A stretch of DNA of 22,153 bases from RGIG7213 sp045124505 (lineage in GTDB: Bacteria; Bacillota; Clostridia; Oscillospirales; CAG-272). Made by a program: the position numbers and the translations under genes. Location: positions 1 to 22,153 of the forward strand of contig JBGVLZ010000081.1 of NCBI GenBank assembly GCA_045124505.1. The letters run 5' to 3'. The notes beneath the pieces were generated by a model that worked only from the letters and a program-made list of their open reading frames with translations, ran no database searches and was not told the origin of the DNA. Every line of letters begins with the position of its first letter. The stretch's first letter is position 1. Shown here piece after piece: positions 16,429 to 22,073 of this stretch.

Positions 16429-16911
16429 TTACAGGTCAATAGGTGAACGTCCGTTTGAAAACGTCAGATGCACGGACCACTTGCCGAGCGATGCCGTCGC
16501 ACGTGTTCCGTCGGAAAGCGGTATTTCAAGATAATAGCCGCCCCACGAAAGTCCCTCATTACTTCCGTTTACGTATAAGCTCGGTCGGAAGATACCCTTG
16601 TAAAATGTGATATGATCCCCGCCCACTTCAACCGTTTCCAGCTTTACAAACAAAAGATCCATTATCAAAAATATAACGCACCACATAACTCCAAGGTATC
16701 CGATAACCATTCCGCTTACATAGCCGTTGTTATAAGAAACAGACTCATATACAAACGGCGGCTGTCCGATAACCTCAACAGTCCTGCTTGCATCACGAAG
16801 TGCAGTAAATACAACAGCAATTATTAATAATACAACACATAAAACCGCCTCTGTTATTCTGCGGTTTCTGATCCGTTTTTTCAGTTTGTTTTCAAGTTCA
16901 ATATAATTCAT
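16429..16911 (-). CDS. Hypothetical two-segment membrane protein
   Basis: A 160-residue protein not recognised. It has a basic N-terminus (KLKKRIRNRR), a first membrane segment at about 21-38, a short outside loop with VYESVSYNNGY, a second segment at about 66-89, and a cytoplasmic beta-rich domain (95-160) with ITFYKGIFRPSLYVNG, like small PH-domain-type membrane proteins. The ATG at 16911 follows GGGGTGG; the preceding zinc-ribbon gene ends 20 bases upstream and the following DUF6054-like gene starts 12 bases downstream, so the three are co-transcribed. The short spacing suggests a joint role at the membrane, but none can be named. Confidence 0.75.
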   Translation of the reverse strand: MNYIELENKLKKRIRNRRITEAVLCVVLLIIAVVFTALRDASRTVEVIGQPPFVYESVSYNNGYVSGMVIGYLGVMWCVIFLIMDLLFVKLETVEVGGDHITFYKGIFRPSLYVNGSNEGLSWGGYYLEIPLSDGTRATASLGKWSVHLTFSNGRSPIDL

Positions 16912-16931
16912 AGATCCACCCCATTTTAAAA

Positions 16932-17168
16932 TCAGTCAAGCGGTTTTCCGCACTTCGGGCAAAATGCACCGTAGCTTTTATCAAGATACCGTTTGCAGTG
17001 TGGACAGCGGTAAAAAATAATATGAAAAACAAAAGATGCGGCAAGTATTCCCACGCCTATGTGCAAAAAGATCTTATTGGCACTATATACGCCTATTCCG
17101 GCAAATATAATTCCCAAAGCAATACCTGTAAAAAATATCGCCGGAACACCTAAACGTGAAAATCTCAT
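16932..17168 (-). CDS. Small membrane protein with C-terminal zinc ribbon
   Basis: A 78-residue protein with two membrane segments (about 7-28 and 32-52) and a C-terminal zinc ribbon formed by CPHC (C55, C58) and CPKC (C70, C73). The ATG at 17168 has AAGGGG nine bases upstream. It is the first gene behind the promoter at 17216-17244 and is followed by another small membrane-protein gene. Proteins of this form are widespread and mostly unnamed in clostridia; the zinc ribbon faces the cytoplasm if the positive-inside rule holds. Confidence 0.8.
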   Translation of the reverse strand: MRFSRLGVPAIFFTGIALGIIFAGIGVYSANKIFLHIGVGILAASFVFHIIFYRCPHCKRYLDKSYGAFCPKCGKPLD

Positions 17169-17215
17169 ATATCTTTACCCCTTTATAAAATTCAAAAGAT
17201 ATCCCGACTGACCGC

Positions 17216-17244
17216 ATTATATCATAAACCCATCCTAAAATCAA
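17216..17244 (-). promoter_or_regulatory. Promoter of the zinc-ribbon/membrane protein/DUF6054-like operon
   Basis: TTGATT (17239-17244), a 17-base spacer and a perfect TATAAT (17216-17221) on the minus strand, with TGA before the -10. The leader is about 40 bases. Confidence 0.8.
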
Positions 17245-17253
17245 TACCTACAG

Positions 17254-17287
17254 ACAAAACCACCGATGCGGACATCGGTGGTTTTGT
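17254..17287 (-). terminator. Terminator of the purine permease-PRTase operon
   Basis: A perfect 15-base-pair stem (ACAAAACCACCGATG at 17254-17268 with its complement at 17273-17287) closed by a four-base loop, starting five bases after the stop codon of the phosphoribosyltransferase gene. The U-run in the minus direction is short (TTTTG), but the A/T-rich outer stem is typical of a terminator. Confidence 0.85.
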
Positions 17288-17291
17288 ATTT

Positions 17292-17858
17292 TTATGCTTT
17301 TAAAGGTTCGCCGTTTTCGTCAAAAAGGGGCAGATACTGAAGATATTTAATGTCGTCACGGCTTGCCGCATCACCCTCGGCAAGAATTGCAACACGTCCT
17401 GCGATAATGCCTCCTGCCTGCTCTACAAGCGCTTCAAGCGCACGAAGCGACTCACCTGTGCTGATAACGTCATCAACGATAAGGATTTTTTTACCTTTTA
17501 TTAATTCGGCATCGGCACCGTCAAGATAAAGCGTCTGCACCTTTTCCGTCGTTATGGATTTCACATCGCATTTGACGGTATTGCGCATATAAAGCTTCGG
17601 TGCCTTGCGTGCAAGAATATATTTATTCTGACCGCTTTGACGTGCCATTTCATGCGCAAGCGGTATACCCTTGCTTTCAGCCGTTATCATATAGTCATAA
17701 TCCTCGGTGACAAGCTTCAGCAAAGCCTCGGCTGATTTTTCCGTAAGCTCAACATCGCCGAATATAACAAATCCCGCAATATAAAGCTTATCGGTAAGCG
17801 GACACAGCGGAAGCTGTCTTTTTAAGCCCGCAACCTCTATTTCGTAATAATCCTTCAT
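17292..17858 (-). CDS. Purine-type phosphoribosyltransferase (APRT-like fold)
   Basis: A 188-residue type I phosphoribosyltransferase, which joins a purine base to PRPP to make a nucleotide. The PRPP-binding motif ILIVDDVISTGES lies at 125-137, with GIPLAHEMA (64-72) and a conserved RK (84-85) of the base-side loop. The N-terminal part does not have the standard adenine PRTase start; the pattern resembles the APRT-like group that also contains hypoxanthine/guanine enzymes of archaea and xanthine PRTases, so the base used is not certain. The ATG at 17858 lies three bases after the permease stop, and the GGAG is inside the permease end, so translation is coupled. The pairing with an AzgA-type permease points to uptake and salvage of the same purine. 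Confidence 0.85.
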   Translation of the reverse strand: MKDYYEIEVAGLKRQLPLCPLTDKLYIAGFVIFGDVELTEKSAEALLKLVTEDYDYMITAESKGIPLAHEMARQSGQNKYILARKAPKLYMRNTVKCDVKSITTEKVQTLYLDGADAELIKGKKILIVDDVISTGESLRALEALVEQAGGIIAGRVAILAEGDAASRDDIKYLQYLPLFDENGEPLKA

Positions 17859-17861
17859 TTA

Positions 17862-19328
17862 TCAGATAGCTCCGAATATAAATTTGAATACGAACAGTGC
17901 AGCAATGATAGTTACAACGATGTCGTTCTTCTTGTATTTGCCTGTGAAAAGTGTGATAAGAACGTAGGATATTGCACCGATACCGATACCGTTTGAAATG
18001 GAGTATGTCAAGGGCATCATAACGAGTGTAAGGAACGCGGGAACTGCAGAGCGCATATCCTTCATATCAACATTAGAAAAGTTCTTGAGCATAAGAACAC
18101 CGACAAATATCAAAGCAGGAGCAGTAGCCGCTGACGGAATGATATTTGCAAACGGGCTGAGGAACAAGCAAACAACGAAGCAAGCAGATGTTACAAGGCT
18201 TGCAAGACCTGTTCTTGCGCCTGCGGCAACACCTGATGCAGACTCAACGAATGTTGTACATGTGGATGTACCGAATATAGCACCCGCAACAGTTGCCAAC
18301 GAGTCGCTTGTCATTGCCTTGGCAACGTCGATAGGGTCGCCGTTTTCGTCAAGCATACCTGCCTCGGATGCTGTACCGTAAAGTGTACCGATAGTATCGA
18401 ACATATCAACGATACAGAATGTGATTATAAGAATGATCGCAGAGAACACACCGCCGATATAGTCAGCATTGAATGCTTCCTTCCAAGCCTCGCCGCTGAA
18501 CGCACCGCCAAGACCTACGCTTGCAAAATCCTTGAAGGACTGACCGATCTGGCTCATATCAAACGAAGGAACTGTCCATGTCATAAGATAGTATATGACA
18601 GTTGCGGCAAGAATACCGATAATTACAGAACCCTTTACTTTTTTCCATGTAAGAATTGCAATTATGATAAGACCGATGATAGCAACGATAGGGGGTGCCA
18701 TTTCTTTCAGGGCATCTGCACCTGTGAAGCCGTCAACACCTATCTTGTTGATAACTGCATTGAAATTGAAGAATTGAACAAATGTGTACTGATTGTCTAC
18801 AACAATAGATGCATTTTTAAAACCAATGAAAGCGATAAACAAGCCGATACCGCCGGGAATAGCCTTTTTCAGTGCATCGGGAAGTGCTCTTGCAATATGT
18901 GTACGAAGTCCTGTTACAGACAGTAAAAGGAATATTACACCTGACAGAAGAATGATAACAAGTCCCGCCTGATAACCCTTTATAACGTCACCGCCGCCAA
19001 AGAAAGCGTTTGAAACGAAGCATGTACAGAAGAAGGAGTTGAGTCCCATACCGCACGCCTGCGCAAAGGGAAGTCTTGCGTAAAGTGCCATAAGAAGCGT
19101 ACCGAATATTGCAACGAGTATTGAAGCAATATAAACGGAATTCCATATCTGTCCCATAGCTACAGGATCTGCTCCGAGTCCTACAAGCCAACCGTTTGCG
19201 CCTTCTGCCGCAACCTGATTGGGGTTGACGAGAATGATGTACGCCATTGCAAAGAACGTCGTCAGACCGCCGATGATTTCGAGCTTGACATTAGAGCCGC
19301 GCTCTCTGATTTTGAAAAACTTATCCAT
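17862..19328 (-). CDS. NCS2/AzgA-type purine permease
   Basis: A 488-residue membrane transporter of the nucleobase-cation symporter 2 superfamily, AzgA-like subfamily (adenine, guanine or hypoxanthine uptake). Family signatures: GLTTFFAMAYIILVNP at 21-36, QACGMGLNSFF at 90-100 (compare PbuG-type APGMGLNAFF), the VDMFDTIGTLYG motif around 307-318 that lines the substrate site, and TFVESASGVAAGARTGLASL at 359-378. About 12-14 membrane segments fill the length, and the size is normal. The ATG at 19328 follows GAGGTGG. It heads an operon with the phosphoribosyltransferase gene. A strong promoter (19394-19422) and a short leader with a hairpin lie upstream; no classical purine riboswitch was found. 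Confidence 0.93.
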   Translation of the reverse strand: MDKFFKIRERGSNVKLEIIGGLTTFFAMAYIILVNPNQVAAEGANGWLVGLGADPVAMGQIWNSVYIASILVAIFGTLLMALYARLPFAQACGMGLNSFFCTCFVSNAFFGGGDVIKGYQAGLVIILLSGVIFLLLSVTGLRTHIARALPDALKKAIPGGIGLFIAFIGFKNASIVVDNQYTFVQFFNFNAVINKIGVDGFTGADALKEMAPPIVAIIGLIIIAILTWKKVKGSVIIGILAATVIYYLMTWTVPSFDMSQIGQSFKDFASVGLGGAFSGEAWKEAFNADYIGGVFSAIILIITFCIVDMFDTIGTLYGTASEAGMLDENGDPIDVAKAMTSDSLATVAGAIFGTSTCTTFVESASGVAAGARTGLASLVTSACFVVCLFLSPFANIIPSAATAPALIFVGVLMLKNFSNVDMKDMRSAVPAFLTLVMMPLTYSISNGIGIGAISYVLITLFTGKYKKNDIVVTIIAALFVFKFIFGAI

Positions 19329-19352
19329 TTTTCCACCTCATAAATTTTTTTA

Positions 19353-19377
19353 TACTAACCTACACCGTAGGATAATA
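19353..19377 (-). promoter_or_regulatory. Hairpin in the leader of the purine permease mRNA
   Basis: TATTATCCTAC and GTAGGTTAGTA (minus strand) pair over 11 positions with one mismatch and one G-U pair around a GGT loop, about 20 bases upstream of the Shine-Dalgarno sequence. An A-run follows, so it is not a terminator. It may affect translation or message stability. Confidence 0.5.
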
Positions 19378-19393
19378 CCAAATTTATAACGCA

Positions 19394-19422
19394 ATTTTAT
19401 CACACGTTTCGCCAATTGTCAA
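19394..19422 (-). promoter_or_regulatory. Promoter of the purine permease operon
   Basis: TTGACA (19417-19422), a 17-base spacer and TAAAAT (19394-19399) on the minus strand, with TGA before the -10. The start near 19387 gives a leader of about 60 bases, too short for a purine riboswitch. Confidence 0.85.
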
Positions 19423-19654
19423 CACTTTAGTTTACATTTTTTCGACATTTAGCTACACAACTTTTCACCTTTTATGTTAAATCTTTCGTAAATATTATAC
19501 AAAAACAGTAAAACTCCACTAAAATTCACAAAAAAATATTGTTGCCGAGTGCCTTTATATCTCTCGTATATAAAAACACACGGTAACACAGACATTCCAA
19601 CTCTTAAGTTATAGTATGATTTTTATAAATTGAACCTTACCGTTAGTTAAAGAT
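19423..19654. other. AT-rich gap without a recognisable gene
   Basis: No reading frame of interest, RNA gene or clear terminator was found between the permease promoter and the stop codon of the upstream membrane-protein gene. CGGTAA and TTACCG near 19580 and 19639 could pair only across a loop of about 50 bases. Confidence 0.5.
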
Positions 19655-20503
19655 TTAAATAGCAATAAAACTTTTGACCTGCAGCCACGCAAACAATAAA
19701 AACATTACTGCATTTCCCACCTCTTCAAAGTACGGTATCTTATTTAACAAGTTTTTTCTTTTGCTTTTGAAATATGACCGTTTATTCTTGACTGCGGCGG
19801 CGAGTATATAGACACCAAAAATAATTCCCGCCAGCGACGTGAGCAAACCAAGTATCAATACAAGTTTTGCCGCCTTCTTTGAAAACACAAGAATACCGCT
19901 TCCGATCAAGAATAAAGTGAGCATAACGCTAAAAAATACATTTAAATAATATATCCACCCCATGCCGAAGTCTTTATGTATTTTGCGATACCATAAACAG
20001 TTAAAAATACCCTGTTTTCTCTTATCAATCTGATTTTCATTCAGGTGAGTGCGTGCTGAAATGTAATCAGATACAGCTCCTCTTACAGAAGAAAAATATG
20101 AAATGAGAAAATAGAATATAGATAAATAGCAGGTTAATTGAAAAGATAAAAGAGCTTCATCAAGCTCGAAGCACGGTAATTTGTTGTATGCGCAAAAAAC
20201 ATTGCAAATCGTGATTAAAGCACCGATAACTATCGGATAAACGTTAAGTCGCCAAAATACTTCTTTATCGTAATCAACCGCTACGCATAATGCTAAACCT
20301 CCGCCAAGCACGAAGCTTCCGACAATGGAGTAAATGGCAAGCACCCCACGCCCCGGCTCTACCTTGAAAAATATCAGCAAAAGACTTACAATGCAAAAAG
20401 GTAAAAACATAGAAAGAAGTATATTGGCAATATGTATTTTTGGATGCTTTGCCTTAAATGCAATATATTTACTTTTCAAGTTACTCCGATTCATATCTCT
20501 CAT
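19655..20503 (-). CDS. Hypothetical polytopic membrane protein
   Basis: A 282-residue protein not recognised. It has about seven hydrophobic segments (roughly 26-46, 54-76, 87-106, 118-137, 183-208, 214-237 and 262-282) and a basic, poorly hydrophobic loop at 145-180 with RTHLNENQIDKRKQGIF. I start it at the ATG at 20503 (MRDMNRSNLKSKY), 11 bases after GAGAG; the frame is open to a TTG at 20545 that has no ribosome binding site, and a second ATG lies at 20494. It follows a 71-residue membrane-protein gene after about 55 bases and is probably read from the same promoter. The region is AT-rich and uses less regular codons than the housekeeping genes to the left, which fits accessory DNA. Confidence 0.7.
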   Translation of the reverse strand: MRDMNRSNLKSKYIAFKAKHPKIHIANILLSMFLPFCIVSLLLIFFKVEPGRGVLAIYSIVGSFVLGGGLALCVAVDYDKEVFWRLNVYPIVIGALITICNVFCAYNKLPCFELDEALLSFQLTCYLSIFYFLISYFSSVRGAVSDYISARTHLNENQIDKRKQGIFNCLWYRKIHKDFGMGWIYYLNVFFSVMLTLFLIGSGILVFSKKAAKLVLILGLLTSLAGIIFGVYILAAAVKNKRSYFKSKRKNLLNKIPYFEEVGNAVMFLLFAWLQVKSFIAI

Positions 20504-20557
20504 TTTTTTATTTTCTCTCAAAATATAGTCAAAACAGTTATTCAAACTTAAATTCGC

Positions 20558-20773
20558 TTAACTTTTATGTATTTTATTGATCAGATATCCCTCTGCTGCC
20601 AAAGTAAGAATGCAAAGAATGATGCCGAACACTTTTCCGATTATTATTGGACTTTTGACAACACACAATATCCCTACAAAAAAAATAAATATACTCATGG
20701 CAATTACGATCAGATATCGCATAACCTTCGGAATTTTCGGATTTTCTATTAAGTAAGCCAATAAAATTTCCAT
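20558..20773 (-). CDS. Small hypothetical membrane protein
   Basis: A 71-residue protein with two hydrophobic segments (about 17-38 and 43-65) and a short basic tail (NKIHKS). Two adjacent ATG codons occur at 20776 and 20773; GGAGG lies three bases before the first and six before the second, so the second is preferred. It is preceded by a strong promoter (20813-20840) and followed by the polytopic membrane-protein gene. No family is recognised; pairing of a tiny two-segment protein with a larger polytopic one may mean a complex, but this is speculation. Confidence 0.7.
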   Translation of the reverse strand: MEILLAYLIENPKIPKVMRYLIVIAMSIFIFFVGILCVVKSPIIIGKVFGIILCILTLAAEGYLINKIHKS

Positions 20774-20812
20774 CATACACCTCCGTAAAATACAAATTTA
20801 TCTGTCAATCAG

Positions 20813-20840
20813 ATTATATCATAAAAAAAACGAAAGTCAA
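20813..20840 (-). promoter_or_regulatory. Promoter of the two hypothetical membrane-protein genes
   Basis: TTGACT (20835-20840), a 16-base spacer with an 8-base T-run, and a perfect TATAAT (20813-20818) on the minus strand, with TGA before the -10. Confidence 0.8.
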
Positions 20841-20845
20841 TAGAA

Positions 20846-20875
20846 CGGCGGGGTTCTTTACAAATTGAACCGCCG
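20846..20875. repeat. GC-rich hairpin upstream of the membrane-protein promoter
   Basis: CGGCGGGGTTC (20846-20856) pairs with GAACCGCCG (20867-20875) with a two-base bulge around a 10-base loop. It borders the palindrome array on its left. Confidence 0.6.
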
Positions 20876-20876
20876 C

Positions 20877-21102
20877 ATTTGTTAAAGCAAATCGTGATCT
20901 TTTATCGATATGCCTCGTCTTACTCGGCTCGATATATTTGCCTTACGGTAAATTCGATATGTTTTCGCTTCGCTCAAACTCGATATGAGATAAATCTCTC
21001 GTTTGCGAAGCAAACATATCGAGCGATAGCTATATCGAGTTGCGTTAGCAACATATCGAAAATCTCGCAAGGGATTTATCTCGACGTTCTCCGTAAGATA
21101 AC
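20877..21102. repeat. Palindrome array 1, with TCGATAT / ATATCGA separators
   Basis: About ten short inverted repeats in a row, mostly different in sequence: ATTTG..CAAAT (20877), a decayed GCC..GGC (20912), ATTTGCC..GGTAAAT (20936), GTTTTCGC..GCTCAAAC (20961), GAGATAAATCTC (20987), GTTTGCGAAGCAAAC (21001), a GATAGCTAT unit (21025), GTTGC..GCAAC (21039), AAATCTC..GGGATTT (21060) and a decayed GTT..AAC (21086). They are separated by TCGATAT at 20905, 20929, 20954 and 20980, then by its reverse complement ATATCGA at 21016, 21032 and 21053, and a variant at 21078. The switch occurs at the middle, so the array as a whole is also an inverted repeat. It fills a 514-base gap with no credible gene. 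Confidence 0.85.
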
Positions 21103-21130
21103 AAAAAGCCCTGCTGTAGCAGAGCTTTTG
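21102..21130. terminator. Strong hairpin terminator at the edge of array 1
   Basis: AAAAGC and CTGCT on the left pair with AGCAG and GCTTTT on the right, with one mismatch and a GT loop. A T-run (TTTTTGTT) follows on the minus strand, so it can end transcripts coming leftward from the GNAT gene; on the plus strand the T-run is shorter. Confidence 0.75.
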
Positions 21131-21178
21131 TATATAAGAAATAACAAATTATCTCTTGGAGTTTTGAGAGCACCGTTT

Positions 21179-21264
21179 GATATCGTGAATATCGTGGAAA
21201 TACGTGTGATATCGTAGCTTTATCGTGTGATTTCGTGCGATATCGTGAATATCGTGAGTATCGC
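21179..21264. repeat. Degenerate ATCGTG tandem repeats
   Basis: ATCGTG or close variants recur at 9-11 base steps (21182, 21191, 21211, 21222, 21242, 21251, then ATCGCC at 21260). The 18-mer GATATCGTGAATATCGTG occurs twice exactly (21179-21196 and 21239-21256) and a third time at 22074-22091. Confidence 0.75.
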
Positions 21265-21330
21265 CCTATAAAGTGTTGCACCAAATTTGCACCAAAATCA
21301 CACCAACGCTTAACGCCTATTCAGCTCGAC
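21239..21330. repeat. Shared module, copy 1
   Basis: This stretch is closely matched by 22074-22153. It contains three 11-base units (TTGCACCAAAT, TTGCACCAAAA, TCACACCAACG at 21276, 21287 and 21298), where copy 2 has only two. It ends in CTCGAC, which is part of the hairpin after the GNAT gene. Confidence 0.8.
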
Positions 21331-21349
21331 AAATTGGAATTTGACGAGC
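21324..21349 (-). terminator. Hairpin directly after the GNAT gene
   Basis: GCTCGACAAATT (21324-21335) pairs with AATTTGACGAGC (21338-21349) with one A-A mismatch and only two loop bases. It starts five bases after the GNAT stop codon. No U-run follows in the minus direction, so it may protect the 3' end rather than terminate. Confidence 0.55.
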
Positions 21350-21354
21350 AATTT

Positions 21355-21789
21355 TTATAATATTTTTTCCATCAGTATGTGAGGAACTGGAGCATAGCTC
21401 AGCATAAATACATCCCCTACAGTTTTGTAACCATGATTTTCATAGAATTTTTGAGCAGAAACGCGAGCATCAAGAATAATCTTCTCAGCATTTTTTTCTA
21501 AAGCCTTTTTTTCTAACCATTCAAGCATCTTTCCACCTGCACCATGACTTTGTATATCAGTATCAACACAAAGATATTCAAGTTTGAATGTATTATCACT
21601 ATAGCTCATAGTTCCTACTCCAATTAATTCCTCATCTTCATAGGCACCTACTATTATTGCGTTCTTTTCAAAGCTGAAATCTTCATCGTAAATATTAAGC
21701 CCAAGTGGAATCCTCATTACTTTATTTCTCAAATCCAATGTTTTTTTATAATTCACTGAACCATATTCAATATTTTCAACCTTAATCAT
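21355..21789 (-). CDS. GNAT-family N-acetyltransferase
   Basis: A 144-residue single-domain Gcn5-related acetyltransferase, which transfers acetyl from acetyl-CoA to an amine. Visible: the N-terminal helices with LRNKVMRIPLG, the core strand IIVGAYEDEELIGVGTMS (45-62), strand LEYLCVDTD (70-78), the acetyl-CoA pyrophosphate loop QSHGAGG (80-86) with the following helix, and the ARVSAQKFYENHGY motif (108-121) typical of the family. The C-terminal VPHILMEK is also common in this YitI/ElaA-like subgroup. The substrate cannot be read from sequence. The ATG at 21789 follows AAGGAG seven bases upstream. The gene is monocistronic, with promoter at 21856-21884, and is bracketed by two palindrome arrays and two copies of a shared module, so it may have arrived as a unit. 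Confidence 0.88.
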   Translation of the reverse strand: MIKVENIEYGSVNYKKTLDLRNKVMRIPLGLNIYDEDFSFEKNAIIVGAYEDEELIGVGTMSYSDNTFKLEYLCVDTDIQSHGAGGKMLEWLEKKALEKNAEKIILDARVSAQKFYENHGYKTVGDVFMLSYAPVPHILMEKIL

Positions 21790-21855
21790 ATAACTTCTCC
21801 TTTTGATTTCTTAATTCAAGTCTATTCTACAAATTCAAGTTTATCGATTAGTTAG

Positions 21856-21884
21856 ATTATACCATAAAAACGGCAAAAAGTAAA
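21856..21884 (-). promoter_or_regulatory. Promoter of the GNAT gene
   Basis: TTTACT (21879-21884), a 17-base spacer and a perfect TATAAT (21856-21861) on the minus strand, with TGG before the -10. An 11-base direct repeat, ACGGCAAAAAG, lies at 21870-21880 and 21889-21899 across and behind the -35. Confidence 0.7.
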
Positions 21885-21900
21885 CAGGACGGCAAAAAGA

Positions 21901-22062
21901 GTTATAAGTTTGCTACGCAAACGTTATGATACGCTCCGCGTAGTTATGAGATGCTTCGCATCGTTATGATATGATTGCCATTCTAACTTAAACTGCCCGT
22001 CGGGGCATCATAACTTGGCATAGTCAATCTAAACTGATAACTTGCCTCAAGGCAATCATAGT
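21901..22062. repeat. Palindrome array 2, with GTTATGAT / ATCATAAC separators
   Basis: Short palindromes GTTTGCTACGCAAAC (21908), TACGCTCCGCGTA (21930), GATGCTTCGCATC (21950), TGCCC..GGGCA (21994) and TTGCCTCAAGGCAA (22042) are separated by GTTATAA (21901), GTTATGAT (21923), GTTATGA (21943) and GTTATGAT (21963), then by the reverse complement ATCATAAC (22007) and looser variants (TGATAAC, TCATAGT). The middle also contains GATTG (21973) complementary to CAATC (22025). The layout is the same as in array 1, but the separator word is different. No gene is present here. Confidence 0.82.
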
Positions 22063-22073
22063 TTGCACCTCTT

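Noticed and set aside
19329..19422. Purine riboswitch upstream of the permease
   Set aside because: The leader is about 60 bases and lacks the conserved junction and loop sequences of the purine aptamer.
20504..20545. TTG start for the polytopic membrane protein
   Set aside because: No Shine-Dalgarno sequence before it; an ATG at 20503 with GAGAG upstream is better.
20879..21284. Small frames on both strands within palindrome array 1
   Set aside because: Their translations repeat YSRYSRY-like words that come from the separator and ATCGTG repeats; no ribosome binding sites.
21308..21314. Integron attC site (GCTTAAC fits the RYYYAAC core)
   Set aside because: The matching partner core and paired inner boxes are missing, the second module copy lacks the motif, and no integrase is seen.
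20877..22062. CRISPR arrays
   Set aside because: The constant words are only 7-8 bases, intervening pieces are themselves palindromic and 11-19 bases long, and no cas genes are visible.
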